A stretch of DNA of 64,000 nucleotides. It comes from Zasmidium citrigriseum (lineage: Eukaryota > Ascomycota > Dothideomycetes > Mycosphaerellales > Mycosphaerellaceae). Numbering within the stretch: position 1 is the stretch's first letter; each line of letters begins with the position of its first letter. Under the pieces are notes generated by a model. It was not told the origin of the DNA and searched no databases. It saw only the letters and a program-made list of their open reading frames with translations. The stretch lies in assembly GCA_002786025.1 (NCBI GenBank), contig NHNW01000021.1, forward strand, positions 310,001 through 374,000, given 5' to 3'. Positions 21,808 to 32,546 of the stretch are shown here, piece by piece. The position numbers were made by a program, and so were the translations under genes.

Positions 21808-23889
21808 ATGGCGGGGAATCAGACGAACAGTCGAGACACAAGCTTGGAAGATGCCATGAACACAATTGCTCGGCAGGCCTTGCGGATCACGAGACTGGAA
21901 GACGACAATGCAGCTCTTCGTGGGCACCTCGAAGATCGTGCCCAAACTTCGGGACCCGCGCGTATGACCAATGCTGAAGGCCAGAATGTCCATCCAGCTG
22001 CAGTAGGAATGTATACTCAGGATCAGTACGACTCGCTGGAACAGAGACTCAGAGACGTGCAATCGTCATTCGACACTCTCAAATCACAGCATGCCGGTTG
22101 TGAGGAGATGCTGAAGCAATACTCGGCGAAATGCAGGCAATACAAGGAATGGGCCAAATCATGGAAGGACTGGAAAGACAAGGAGGAGGCCAAGATCAAG
22201 AAGATGGCCGACCTGCCACCAGATCAAAGAGCCCAGATTCTACTGGCCAAGAAGCATCATTCCGGATTTGATCGACCGCATTCGGGGAGCGATGATGCCC
22301 CGGAGCCACCTTTGACGCCTATTAGTTTGGGGGAAGCTGGCCTCGAGCATCGAACACGACCGGAAAGCAAGGCAGGCTCACCGGCATTTCCATCGAGTCC
22401 TCCACTGCTCTCTGACAGAGTCGAACCGCTACTACCACCGAGGTCGGGCATTGCACGCGTGACTTCAAGCCAGACAACTGTGGACGACACGCCGACGCAG
22501 CCAGAAATTACAGCTCCGGTCGAGCCGGACGCGAGCAGCGATAACGAGCCTGTCTTTGTTTCAGCTCGTTCCCTAAAGCGTAGGAACAATGTTGCTGGGC
22601 CCGCCGAAAGGCCCGCTCAACGTATCAAGCAAGAGCCCAACTCACCAGAAGCACCAATCGAGCTCAACAGCAGCCCTCGAGGGACGCCTGAGCGTACTGT
22701 ACGCCATGAAATCTCGGACCTCGACATTGTTGGACCACGCATGATCACGCCACGCAAACCACAACGGATTAGTGAACTGCGCGAACGTGCCTCTTCGGAG
22801 GAAGTGGCCAGACCTCGACCTTCCTTGGTGAGAAATGTGTCATCATATTCAGAAGGGGATGGCGGCGATTCAAATCTGAACGATCAACGCCAAGATATGT
22901 TCAACAAAGAGGACCCAAGATCCGTTACTCGCCGCCAAAGCCACAGTAACCACCAGGCCTCTGAGCATGGAGTCCTGCGACCTATCAGTGTCAACGTTCC
23001 GACCTTATCACGCACAAGCAATCGTCCTCCGAACGGCAAGTCCAAAGTCAGGCGTACTGGTGCCAAGGATGTGGTCCGCTTGTTGTCGGAAGATGGTGAG
23101 GAGGCCAGCCAAGTGCCTGACGAACAGGCTGAAGATGCTCATGGCAATCTGCTCGACGATTTGTTGAATGAGCCCCCTCCGGAAAGAACGCCAGTGGTTA
23201 CACGCCGTGCTCAAGAACCCTCCACGACCGGCCGCAAGACACGGCAAGCTCCACACATGCCAACGCCAGAGTCCGTAGTAAAACGCCCTTCGCCCCAGAA
23301 GCTGAGGCGAAGCCCTGCCAAGCGTGCCCGCGAGTACAGGAACTCTCCACCGCCTGTCCGACCTGAAGATGAGCCTTTGAGGCACAAGCATCTGCTTAAC
23401 TTGCGGCCGGACGACTTCAAGATCAACCCCAAGTACATGGGCACCACCCATGCATTTACGGACACGCTCAGAGGCAGAGACGCACGAAGGGGTTTACATG
23501 CGTGTACCAGACCAGACTGCTGTGGCGGAGCTCTGCAAAAGGTCATCACGATGGGAGGTACAGTCATGAGCGGGAAGACAGACGCCGAGGCGCTGGAGGC
23601 TTTTCTCGGGCCGGACTGGGCGAACCACATGGGTGGGTATAGCCCAGAGAAGAGGAAGGAAATCACTACACAAGCACACGTATTCATATTCGCAAACGAG
23701 CATGGCAAGCACAAGTCAGCTTTCGAACGACGAAGCACCCCGCCTGGCTTCTGGGATACAGACTTCCCAACCACGCAGCAGGTAGAGGAGAACCGAGCCA
23801 AGGCGGATGAGATGCAGAAGAAGCAGACAGAGGAGAGATGGCGGGAAGCGATGCGTGAGGGAGGACGGTGGCTCTTCAGAGACGAGTAG
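21808..23889 (+). CDS. sae2: CtIP/Sae2/Ctp1-family DNA end-resection protein
   Basis: Intronless, 693 residues from ATG 21808 (the frame upstream has no ATG). Family members activate the Mre11 complex to open protein-blocked double-strand breaks. The N-terminus is coiled-coil (MNTIARQALRITRLEDDNAAL and YDSLEQRLRDVQSSFDTLKSQ), fitting the tetramerisation region. The middle is long, disordered and rich in Ser-Pro and Thr-Pro sites, suitable for CDK control. The C-terminus carries the conserved Sae2 domain: CTRPDCCGG, a predicted helix around DAEALEAFLGPDW, and FANEHGKHKSAFERRSTPPGFWDTDFP. The last matches the DNA-binding/Mre11-activating motif, including the TPPGFW core. Pairing with Mre11-Rad50 is family knowledge. 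Confidence 0.92.
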   Translation: MAGNQTNSRDTSLEDAMNTIARQALRITRLEDDNAALRGHLEDRAQTSGPARMTNAEGQNVHPAAVGMYTQDQYDSLEQRLRDVQSSFDTLKSQHAGCEEMLKQYSAKCRQYKEWAKSWKDWKDKEEAKIKKMADLPPDQRAQILLAKKHHSGFDRPHSGSDDAPEPPLTPISLGEAGLEHRTRPESKAGSPAFPSSPPLLSDRVEPLLPPRSGIARVTSSQTTVDDTPTQPEITAPVEPDASSDNEPVFVSARSLKRRNNVAGPAERPAQRIKQEPNSPEAPIELNSSPRGTPERTVRHEISDLDIVGPRMITPRKPQRISELRERASSEEVARPRPSLVRNVSSYSEGDGGDSNLNDQRQDMFNKEDPRSVTRRQSHSNHQASEHGVLRPISVNVPTLSRTSNRPPNGKSKVRRTGAKDVVRLLSEDGEEASQVPDEQAEDAHGNLLDDLLNEPPPERTPVVTRRAQEPSTTGRKTRQAPHMPTPESVVKRPSPQKLRRSPAKRAREYRNSPPPVRPEDEPLRHKHLLNLRPDDFKINPKYMGTTHAFTDTLRGRDARRGLHACTRPDCCGGALQKVITMGGTVMSGKTDAEALEAFLGPDWANHMGGYSPEKRKEITTQAHVFIFANEHGKHKSAFERRSTPPGFWDTDFPTTQQVEENRAKADEMQKKQTEERWREAMREGGRWLFRDE

Positions 23890-24219
23890 TAGATGACAGC
23901 GACTCCGACACCATGTACGACACTATAGCATCTTGCAGAGGAATATCTCGAACATGGCAGTTCCATACACGTCAGGGTATCTTTTTCCTTCTTTTCCACA
24001 CGAGGCGCGGGTTGGCTCTCATAAAATTGGCCGTCTCAAATATGAACCCAAATAACGCCGAGCCCATCAGCCTTTCGTCATGTCTGCGCCCCTGAGTCAA
24101 GGCTAGCAGTATCTCATACAACACGTCTTCAGACCATCCTCCTCATTCTCCGTTCATCCCAATAGCAGGCCGAGCCGAACGACATTCTTCAAGCCTCAAC
24201 GCCGTGCGTCACTCCCCTC
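23890..24219. other. Convergent 3' region
   Basis: 330 bp between the 3' ends of the CtIP/Sae2 gene (plus) and the bHLH gene (minus). No coding signal. Confidence 0.5.
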
Positions 24220-25209
24220 TTACTTGCCAAAGTGTGCTGAAGCACCGCACCACCTCTCAAGATCTTCCAGTCTCGACCTCAAGGCCTTGACCTCCGTCTG
24301 CAGAGCCGAGTTCTCCTTGCCCAACGCGCCGATGTGTTCGATGGCACCATTCAAGATCTCGCATTTGCTCGGCTTCACGCCCTCTCCAACGCCATCGCCC
24401 AGCTTCGAGTTGCCGGCTGGTCTCTTCGATGCCAGCGACGGCACAGTCTGGCGCAGCTTGTCTAGATGAGCGTTCAAGTTCTCGCGATAGCGTCGTTCGA
24501 CGGCTGTATGGGGAATGCGTTGTCGCTTGCGGCCGCGTGGTTTGGCTTCCTCACTGGGGATGTAGTCGTCGTCTTCGTCCTCGCTGCCGGATCGTTTGAT
24601 GGACGACGTGCCGGAGCATGCAATCACGGTGCCCCTTCGAGGCCGTACCTCTGGTGCCGCCGGTGCCGTGATGGACCGCGTCAGGCTCGGTCTCTCCTCC
24701 TTAATAACGGGATCTGGGGGTTGAGCAAACGACTGATGGGGGCTGATGCCAGAATCATGTGAGCTCTGCGGGCTGTGGACGGAGGAGTTATGTTCGTGTC
24801 GTTGTCCGAGATTCAAGTGATGGCTTGGATTGCTGGTGTGCCGCATATGATGATAGCCATCCATCGCATCGTTCGGGAACCCGGCAGTCGTTGAGGGAGT
24901 GCCAATGTCCATGTCCGATCCCCAATTCGCGTCAGGCACATAGCCCATTGGCTGTGAGATCAGCGGTCCAGCATCGTGATGGAAGGTGCTCTCATAATCT
25001 CCAGACGATTCGGCATGGAATCTGAGGTCCATGTCGGGCATGCCGCCCATCGCCGTGGCGTGGCCCTCAGGCCAGTAGTGGTTAATGGCAGGTAGAGACA
25101 TCTGATGGTACTGTTGTCGTCTCCATACGTCGTTCACGCCTTCTGGCATCTGGTCGTTGTAATGCAGCGACGAGAACAACTGCACACCTCCTGAGAGAAC
25201 GGCGGTCAT
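24220..25209 (-). CDS. bHLH transcription factor
   Basis: 329 residues from ATG 25209. A basic helix-loop-helix spans about 229-297: basic region HTAVERRYRENLNAHLDKLRQ, helix 1 ending TVPSL, a loop of about 20 residues, and helix 2 PSKCEILNGAIEHIGALGKEN. A leucine-rich coil follows (LQTEVKALRSRLEDLERW). The Tyr in ERRYRE is the replacement seen in SREBP-type bHLH proteins, which can bind both E-box and sterol-type sites; that is an analogy, not a demonstrated assignment. The N-terminal two thirds are His/Ser/Pro-rich and disordered. No transmembrane segments are present, so it is not a membrane-tethered SREBP. A short upstream exon cannot be excluded. Confidence 0.88.
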   Translation of the reverse strand: MTAVLSGGVQLFSSLHYNDQMPEGVNDVWRRQQYHQMSLPAINHYWPEGHATAMGGMPDMDLRFHAESSGDYESTFHHDAGPLISQPMGYVPDANWGSDMDIGTPSTTAGFPNDAMDGYHHMRHTSNPSHHLNLGQRHEHNSSVHSPQSSHDSGISPHQSFAQPPDPVIKEERPSLTRSITAPAAPEVRPRRGTVIACSGTSSIKRSGSEDEDDDYIPSEEAKPRGRKRQRIPHTAVERRYRENLNAHLDKLRQTVPSLASKRPAGNSKLGDGVGEGVKPSKCEILNGAIEHIGALGKENSALQTEVKALRSRLEDLERWCGASAHFGK

Positions 25210-26617
25210 GGAGCAGAATTCTCAGAATTGGCTTTCACGAGGGCAAGGATGGCTGTCGCAAAAGGGTTGAAGTGCGGCTCAAAATCTCCAACGTACCGCT
25301 GTTGTTGTTTGTTCGAGAAAATTCCGAGTGTAACTCTGATCTATATGACTCCAAAGACATGCGCGTATCGACGCTTTTGTCAAGACTCCAGCTGCCCCGG
25401 CCCTTCCTAGCTAGCATCGCCCTGGACAAGGGCGGGCGCATCTGCCACGAAGCTAGACTGCGAGGCCGTAGGCGCAGCCAGGCAGAGAGGAGGTCAGAGC
25501 GTGCGGATAGACCGGTGGGCTGGAGAATGGCTACACAAGACCATGCTGAGAACGGTGTTTTCAGCAAGCCTCAGCAAAGCATCCCCGCCGGCGGCCTCGC
25601 CAAGGACCTCTGAAGTAGCTGCTAAAGCGACCACTACCACTGTTCCGGGCACCACAACCTTGCAACAGCCAGTCATAGGGTGTAACAGTCGAAGTACATG
25701 CATGCGGGATAGTCGCAGGGGGCCAGAACAGTCTCCAGTGTCCTGGTTCGTCAAATCGTACGCAGGGTGGTGGTACTGCGATACGATATCCCTTTCAGTG
25801 CAGTGGCTTTCCCCCTCAATATCGCTATTGGTCGGCTGTCACCCGGCACGTCGGCTTCCCGATCATGCAGCCTTCGACACGTGGTTACCCGAGACCGCTA
25901 GAACAGCCTTAACGGGCTTGTCGGGTTTGTGGCGTCCTCTTGTAGCGCTTTGCCTCTCACGGTGCGAACCGCAAGCCACAGCTGAAGCCAGAGGCCTTTC
26001 AAGTACTGTGAGAAATGGCTATGCTTTCCATGCACGAATGCGTAGTAAGCACAGCCCTCGCGCAGGCCCTCACCGCACCGCTGCCGGCTCTTGTGGTGAC
26101 CACAAGAGTTTCTCCCAAGCGAAGGGATTCAAGCCATCGGAATTATTGTATTGGTCAATCGATCCTCCGAAACTCCATATACTTTCTCCGTGCATACAGG
26201 TGGTCTAGAAAGCGGGGCTCCCTCTTTACGCTTGCGGTCGATCGTGGCGTAAGGCGAGCCTTCTTGGCACTCGTAACCGGAATCATCGCGAGGGCAGATT
26301 TCGCGGGGCTGTCCGCAGAGGCCCAGGAGTAGACGAGGAATGATTGCGGCCGAACTCCATGCGATTGCCATGTGGAATGGATGTCGCCTGCAAGCCACAG
26401 AGTCGCAAGTAGCGTGGGCTTACCGTGGTGGGGAAAAGTCTTCACAGTGACACGCTTCTGGAGACTCAACTGAACCAAGAGAATTGCTGGACTCAAGATC
26501 GAATGTAACTCCCTGGCTCCATTTCATGTACAGGTGCCGTGTGCAGGCCATGGTATCTTCAATCAGAATCTCGTGAGAGCTTGCAGCATCGGGGATGGCA
26601 GCTGCAGTTGAATGTCC
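25210..26617. other. Long intergenic region upstream of the bHLH gene
   Basis: 1.4 kb with the bHLH promoter (minus strand) and the 3' flank of the I9 inhibitor gene. A 235-codon plus-strand frame at 25,501-26,208 has no ATG at its start, no family resemblance and overlapping competitors, so I treat the region as non-coding. Long upstream regions are common for regulator genes. Confidence 0.5.
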
Positions 26618-27017
26618 TCATGTGTTGATGCTCATCTTCTTGTCCTCTTCGATCACCACATTGTGCTTCTCGCCCATTGTCTTAACGCTCTCGAAAACTT
26701 TGGCAGGGCCGTTGGCAGCGAAGGCTTCGATAATGTGGTACTCGTGGCTGCGTTGAACGGTCAGTATACGTGGAAGTACAGCACAAGGGTTGACGTACGA
26801 GATGAACCCGCCCTAGAGTTGCGATGTTAGCCACGTTCCTCAAGTCAATCGCCAAGGGTGAGCTTACGGCGTCCAAAATAGCCTTCTTCGCTTCCTCTAA
26901 GACGCTAGAGGGGGTATTCTTCGGGTAGGAGACAATGACCTGCCTATGCGGTTCCTTTGCGGCGAGGACCAGGAGGGCGAGGCAGAGGAGCAGCAGCGCG
27001 TTGATTGTGAACTTCAT
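26618..27017 (-). CDS. Small secreted protein with peptidase-inhibitor I9-type domain
   Basis: Exons 27017-26868, 26812-26799 and 26747-26618 encode 97 residues. The start MKFTINALLLLCLALLVLAAK is a signal peptide. The mature part (RQVIVSYPKNTPSSVLEEAKKAI...GGFISHEYHIIEAFAANGPAKVFESV...HNVVIEEDKKMS) has the ferredoxin-like pattern of inhibitor I9 / Pbi2-like proteins, related to subtilase propeptides that chaperone and inhibit serine proteases. Exon 2 is only 14 nt (codons for GGFIS), flanked by 55- and 51-nt introns. Including it restores the conserved Gly-Gly-x-Ile-x-His-Glu-Tyr core. No protease gene lies next to it, so the target is unknown. Confidence 0.88.
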
Positions 27018-27810
27018 TTTCGATACGTTTGGTATTCGTTGTGTCCCGTGACCGGTATGATGTGAGGTGTTGTTGTATGTGAATTGGGAGAGGCCTGGTG
27101 TGGCTCGATGTTCAATGTTGGCGAGATGGCCGACGTCATAGCCTGTCTCCATGTGACAGCGGAAAGAGCCGCTCGCCGGCGGAAAGTGCCTTTGGCTCTC
27201 GACTTCTTCCGCCCTCGGAACTTCACTTCATAATCACCACCACCACGACCAGGATCCATACCCCATCATTCCGCCTTGAACCGTCAGACGGCGGCGCCGC
27301 TCTTCCAGGAATAAGGGCAACTCAAACTAATCTTCATCCGACGGTCAACTTCGCGGCCTCTTGACCGCGCGAGTCGAGGCAAACAAAGCGGCGGCCGTCG
27401 CGGCCTTTGTGTCTACTCGACAGACACCCACGCAAGACGAATTATCAGATTCGGTCCTCAGGAGATCCAGAATACGGTGGCGCATGGTGTAAGCTGGAAC
27501 ATCAGCGGGCAGAAAGAGCTTCGGAGACTGGCAATCATCAGAACAGGGGCAGTGTCGCGACCAGAGCGCTGAACAGTAGCTAGCAACCAGTCTTTACTCG
27601 TTGCCCACCTTGTCCTTCTGCAGGACTGACCATCAATCACGCCGCTCTCAGACGGCGCATCACCTGCCTCAGGGCTCCCAACAGCACGTGCATCCTCTTG
27701 TACGGCGTCTTGCTGCGTCTCTGCTCCTTCACGACTTCACGTCATTCGCAGCTCAGTAGATAGCTCATCTTGCATTGTGAAGTGTTTCTTCTCCTTCGCG
27801 TGAAGTCATC
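27018..27810. promoter_or_regulatory. Divergent promoter between the I9 inhibitor and pcf11 genes
   Basis: 793 bp between opposite start codons. It includes GC-rich, purine/pyrimidine-biased DNA but no coding frame I can support. Confidence 0.45.
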
Positions 27811-29947
27811 ATGTCTTCCAGATCGCCTAGAGGTTCAATCTCGGGCGCTTCAGTATCTGCTGAAGTCGCCGCTGACTTCGAGGAATCCTTGAAGGACCTG
27901 CACACCAACAACAGATACGAGATCAACAACCTGACCATCATCGCGAAGGAGAACACCGAGCATGCGCAAGCCATCTCTCGTGTCCTCGAAAATCACATCA
28001 AGACGGTAAGGGCGAAGATCACGTGATATGAGATTCTATTAATAGGCTTACTGACTGACTTGATCGTAGGCACCTCCAACACGAAAGCTGCCTGCCATTT
28101 TCCTCCTTGACAGCATCGTAAAGAACGTCGGAACACCCTACACCGTCTATCTTGGCCGGAACCTCTTCAGCATCTTCATGGAAGCGTACACACTGGTCGA
28201 CGGCACCACCAGACGGCACATGGAGGCCGTGCTGAAGACGTGGAAAGAGCCTGTTCCTGGCTCAATCGATCCTCGTCCTGTGTTTCCGCCTGACACTGTT
28301 CGACCGATCGAGAACGCTCTCATCAAGGCGAAGACGGTCGCGATCCAACACCAGAGACAGCCACAAGTCCCCTTTCGCGGAACTGCCACACCACCGCTAC
28401 ACAATGCACAGTATCCGACACCCCCGAACCATCATACTCCACAGCCATTTCAGGGATACGGGAGTCAGCAGGTAGGTGCACTGAAGCAGATATTTGGTGG
28501 TTTACTGACGATGACGAAGCCGACACCGCAACAGACACAGTTCCCCTACCCGCCACCGCCGCATCAACCACCAAACGAGGTCGAGGGACTCAAGCGCGAG
28601 ATTGAATCACTCATCTCCAGGTTCCAGCAGACGCTTGCCTCCAACCCGCACAACAGCAGCCTGAGTGCTCAACTTGGAGCCCTTCAGCAGCTGCGTGCAG
28701 TCATGGATGCTCGCATCATGACGCCGTCGGAAATACAGCAAACGAAGCAGCAGGTATCGGCTCTCTCTGCATCAGCACCTTCTCAATTCCCAGTCCAGCC
28801 CACGCCTCAGCCGCCAGCACCCACACCGCAGTGGCAACCACCTCCCATGCCACCGTACTCGCAGCCGTATCAGCCACCCATGCAAACGGCACCTCCACTT
28901 CAACCTCCGCCGGGCATTCCTCCTGGTCTACCTCCAAACGCACTGAACGGACTGCAAGCTCTGTTGGCCAACGTACCCAAGCCGAGTACCCCACAGATGC
29001 GAGCTGCAGTACCCAGCCTGCGCGACGCCACACATTCCCAGCTGAACACGGTGCAGAACCAGACGAATGCGCCGAATGCAAACAACCCTGCCGATCTACT
29101 TGCCTCTCTTGCAAAGGCTGGACTCTTCAATCCCAACACTGCACCTCCAGCAGCACCTCCAGCATCCGCAGCGCCACCGATGGATCCGACAGCATCACTC
29201 CTGAAATCCCTCCAGGGCATCGTTTCCACGCCTCAGAATGGTACTCCATCACATCTCCCATTGCCACAGGCGGGTGGCTCGACGGCTGTTCCACTGTCGG
29301 CAGCCTCCCTGAAGACGTTCAGACCACAGCTCGTGCAAGCTTTGTACGATGCACAATCGAATCAGTGCAACACATGCGGTCGGCGATTCCTCCCTACAAA
29401 AGAGGGGTCGGATCAGAAGCAGCTTCATATCGATTGGCATTTCCGTATGAATCAGCGTATCGCAGATCCGAACACTAATCGTGGTCACCATCGCAACTGG
29501 TACATTGACGAGATGGATTGGATAAGACACAAGGAGTTCGACCCATCTACAACTACGGCGGATGCTGCAGATACAGAGGCGACGGCGAAGGCGAAGAAGG
29601 GCCCACAGGATGAATTCGTGCGTGCTCCCGCGGGAATGACGAAGAATACGTGCAATATCTGCTTTGAGGAGATGAAGAGCAGCTACTCGGAGGATCTTCA
29701 GGACTGGATCTTTGCAAACGCAACAGTCCATCGCGGCAAGATCGTACATGCGACATGCCTGGCGGAGATGACCAAGCCTGGACCAGGAGCTGGAGGGGCC
29801 GCCGTGGGAGGAAACTCACTTGCCGCCGCGCTGGCGAGTGTCGGTGCTGGGCAGAAGGACAGGAGCGCGACACCAGACTCGCTTTTGGGGAAGAGGAAGG
29901 CTGAGACGTCGATGAGTGGTGGCGGTGCTCGCATGAGGACTGAGTGA
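27811..29947 (+). CDS. pcf11: mRNA cleavage and polyadenylation factor Pcf11
   Basis: Exons 27811-28005 and 28070-29947 (64-nt intron, phase 0) give 690 residues. An N-terminal CTD-interacting domain (about 18-145) is shown by DFEESLKDLHTNNRYEINNLTIIAKENTEHAQAISRVLENHI and KLPAIFLLDSIVKNVGTPYTVYLGRNL. It binds Ser2-phosphorylated RNA polymerase II tails. A Gln/Pro-rich middle follows, with EVEGLKREIESLISRFQQ as a helical segment. Near the C-terminus are two zinc modules: CNTCGRRF...HIDWHFRMN, and CNICFEEM...DWIFANATV...GKIVHATC, which flank the Clp1-binding region in yeast Pcf11. The protein acts in cleavage factor IA in 3'-end formation and termination. Confidence 0.93.
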
Positions 29948-30251
29948 TATCGAATCAAAAGAGACAGAAGGGCGGGAGCGGTTCCATTGATACCAAGTGA
30001 TTTTCAGCAAGCAAGGCGTTGGTGGTTGCTTACCATAGACCAATGCAAAAGCATGCAGTAACCCTAGTCAGCAAATGTGAGAAGCCATCCTCACAACTAA
30101 AACATATTCCTTTGCTTTTCATGTGATCTCCAGTCCAACCCCATCCATAGCGTGAAGTCAAGCTTGGCATCAGCTGCATCTAGCTTCGCAACCTCCAAAC
30201 CCAAAACAAGGATACCTTCACCAACACCACAACAAACCCAACCCGCCAGCA
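29948..30251. other. Intergenic region between pcf11 and cog1
   Basis: 304 bp between two plus-strand genes. Holds pcf11 termination signals and the cog1 promoter; nothing specific recognised. Confidence 0.4.
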
Positions 30252-32546
30252 ATGGCAACAACCTCAACACCCAACCTCCCACCCGACCCCCAAACCCTCA
30301 CCTCCTGGGAAGATGCCTTCCAACACCCCCTCCCCACCGTCCGCAAACTGGAGCAACAACTCCGCCGCTCCATCTCCGACAACCGCAGCAAACTGCGCTC
30401 CCTCGTCGGGACCTCATACCGCGACCTCCTAGGCACCGCCGAACGCATCATAGAAATGGACGCGCAGATCCAGGTTGTGGAGGGTCTGATGGGGGAGATG
30501 GGACGGAGGTGTAATGCGGGGGTTGTGGAGAGGGTGGGGAGAAATTATGGAAAGGTCAAGCAAGAGTATGGTGATGGGGGGGTGAGAGAGAGACGGGTTG
30601 CGCAGGTGAGGGTTTTGCAGAATTGTATTTCTGTTACGGGACGGGTTGTTAAGAGGCAGGGGGATGCGCTTGTTGCGGCGAAGGTTTTGGTGTTGGCGAG
30701 ACTGGTGTTTAAGAGTTTGGGTGAGATGGAGGGGGAGCCGCCGCGGATACTGGAGGAGTTGAGGAGGAAGTTGGGGAGTGTGAGGAAGAGGTTGTTGGGG
30801 TATATCTCGCGGAGTCTGGTCAGGAGTGGGGATGGCGAGGATAAGGAGAGGACCGTCAAGACACTTTGTGCGTATTCGCTGATTTCGAGCGCGAGTCCGA
30901 GGGATGTGTTGAAGTACTTCATGCAAGTGCGATTTGAGCAATTGGAGGCTAAGGCGGAGGTTGCAGAGGAGGCCAGTTTGCTGGAGATGCTGGACCTTTA
31001 CAGCCAGACGCTGCTGGACACGAGGGAGTTGTTCCCGAGGCGGTTTGCAGATTCGTTGGGACAGCTTTCAAAGGTGGCACTGGTAAAGGATGGGGATGTG
31101 AGGGGTGTTCACGAGCTGAGTCTGGATGTCTACGAACAATGGATATCGGATGATGTGAGAAACTTCCATCCTTGGGTTCGGCATGACCAGGTGTCGTCTT
31201 CGGAGGTTGGAGATGCTTTGGCTTCGTGGACGAAGCAGGCACAGGAGTGCTTGCTGCAGGGACTGAGAGATGCTCTCAAAGAGCAGACGAATGCTCATGC
31301 TGTTCTTGAGATACGGCAGAAAGTCCTATCGAAGTATCTGGCCCTCAGTGCGAAGGTTCGAAGCGACGCACACGCACAAGCTCTGGAAGACATTCGATTG
31401 GCTTTCCTCACCAGGCTGGAAGATCTTGCTGCTCAGGCTGCGAAGATTGCAGATTTCTCAGTCATTGGCGAGGCATCAGACGAGACAGTCCCCAGCATGT
31501 GGGACCTGGCCACGACCGACCTGGATCTCAATGCTGGTGCTATGCAATTTCGCAAAGCAGTGATAAATCGACAGCATGGCCATTCCCCAAGCATTGCGGC
31601 TGCAACCGCCGCGTTAGACATGTGGACAGAACGACTGCAGGGCTTCACGGAAATCCTTTCTTCCATGCGGGCGACCAAATGGGACGACGATCTGGATCTC
31701 GAGCTAGACGACTTGACAGACGGCGAGTCACTCCAAGTCATTCTCAGCAAGAAAGATCCGCAGACTCTCGAAGCCCGACTACACCAAGAAACGACGGTTG
31801 CTCTACAAGACACGTACCGAATGGTTGAAAAGTCTCTCGAGTCACAATACAGCCCAACAATCCTTCTGCGCGTGGTACGCGAGATCGATCGCCGCCGCAG
31901 AGGCCTTGGAGACCGTATCGACAAGCTGGACTCAGTCAAGGCACAACCTACCTTTATTGCCGCCTTGCATCGTCAGGTCGCCACATCCATCGCTGAGGAG
32001 AGCATCCGGCAATACTGCAAGACCGTGCAAAGACTCCCGTTTACCCCAGTCACCTTATGGAACGGGACGCCTCCGCTTCCTGTCCAACCTTGTCCGGGGA
32101 CATTTCGCTTCCTCAAAACTCTACACCGGCAAATGTCTGACACCGGCAACGACCTCTGGAGTCCAGACGCTGTCCAGGCCTTGAAGACCCTTGTCGCTGA
32201 GCAGGTCGCTGCACAGTTGGATGTCGCCGAAATGTCCAGCACAACCGAGGCGTCGTCCTTGACTAATGGTCATGCAGATGACGCCGATCAGACGGAGGAT
32301 AAGGAGAACAGGACGAATGGGAGAAACGCCTCTCGCGACCGACTCGTGCAACTACAGTTTGACATGTTGTATCTGCAGCGGATTTTCAGCAGCAAGGGTG
32401 GGAAGCTCGAAGGCGTGGTCAAGGAAATTGGGCGGCAAAGTGAACTCGACGCCACACTCCAGGAGCGGCTCAAGAAGAACGCTTCTGAGTACTGGAAGAG
32501 GACGTATCTGCTGTTCGGGCTGCTGGCTGTTGGGCAGACGTCGTAG
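30252..32546 (+). CDS. cog1: Conserved oligomeric Golgi complex subunit 1 (Cog1)
   Basis: Intronless, 764 residues. The N-terminus has the Vps51/Vps67-type COG1 pattern: LTSWEDAFQHPLPTVRKLEQQLRRSISDNRSKLRSLVGTSYRDLLGTAERIIEMDAQI. Cog1 bridges the two lobes of the COG complex, which tethers intra-Golgi retrograde vesicles. The remainder is all-helical, as expected for CATCHR-family tethers, ending near LQERLKKNASEYWKRTYLLFGLL. The 5' third has strongly G-rich codons relative to its neighbours (about 30,480-30,850). Confidence 0.9.
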   Translation: MATTSTPNLPPDPQTLTSWEDAFQHPLPTVRKLEQQLRRSISDNRSKLRSLVGTSYRDLLGTAERIIEMDAQIQVVEGLMGEMGRRCNAGVVERVGRNYGKVKQEYGDGGVRERRVAQVRVLQNCISVTGRVVKRQGDALVAAKVLVLARLVFKSLGEMEGEPPRILEELRRKLGSVRKRLLGYISRSLVRSGDGEDKERTVKTLCAYSLISSASPRDVLKYFMQVRFEQLEAKAEVAEEASLLEMLDLYSQTLLDTRELFPRRFADSLGQLSKVALVKDGDVRGVHELSLDVYEQWISDDVRNFHPWVRHDQVSSSEVGDALASWTKQAQECLLQGLRDALKEQTNAHAVLEIRQKVLSKYLALSAKVRSDAHAQALEDIRLAFLTRLEDLAAQAAKIADFSVIGEASDETVPSMWDLATTDLDLNAGAMQFRKAVINRQHGHSPSIAAATAALDMWTERLQGFTEILSSMRATKWDDDLDLELDDLTDGESLQVILSKKDPQTLEARLHQETTVALQDTYRMVEKSLESQYSPTILLRVVREIDRRRRGLGDRIDKLDSVKAQPTFIAALHRQVATSIAEESIRQYCKTVQRLPFTPVTLWNGTPPLPVQPCPGTFRFLKTLHRQMSDTGNDLWSPDAVQALKTLVAEQVAAQLDVAEMSSTTEASSLTNGHADDADQTEDKENRTNGRNASRDRLVQLQFDMLYLQRIFSSKGGKLEGVVKEIGRQSELDATLQERLKKNASEYWKRTYLLFGLLAVGQTS

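Noticed and set aside
25501..26208. 235-codon plus-strand open frame
   Set aside because: It begins at a GTG, has no domain or family resemblance and several overlapping frames compete; the region is better read as upstream DNA of the bHLH gene.
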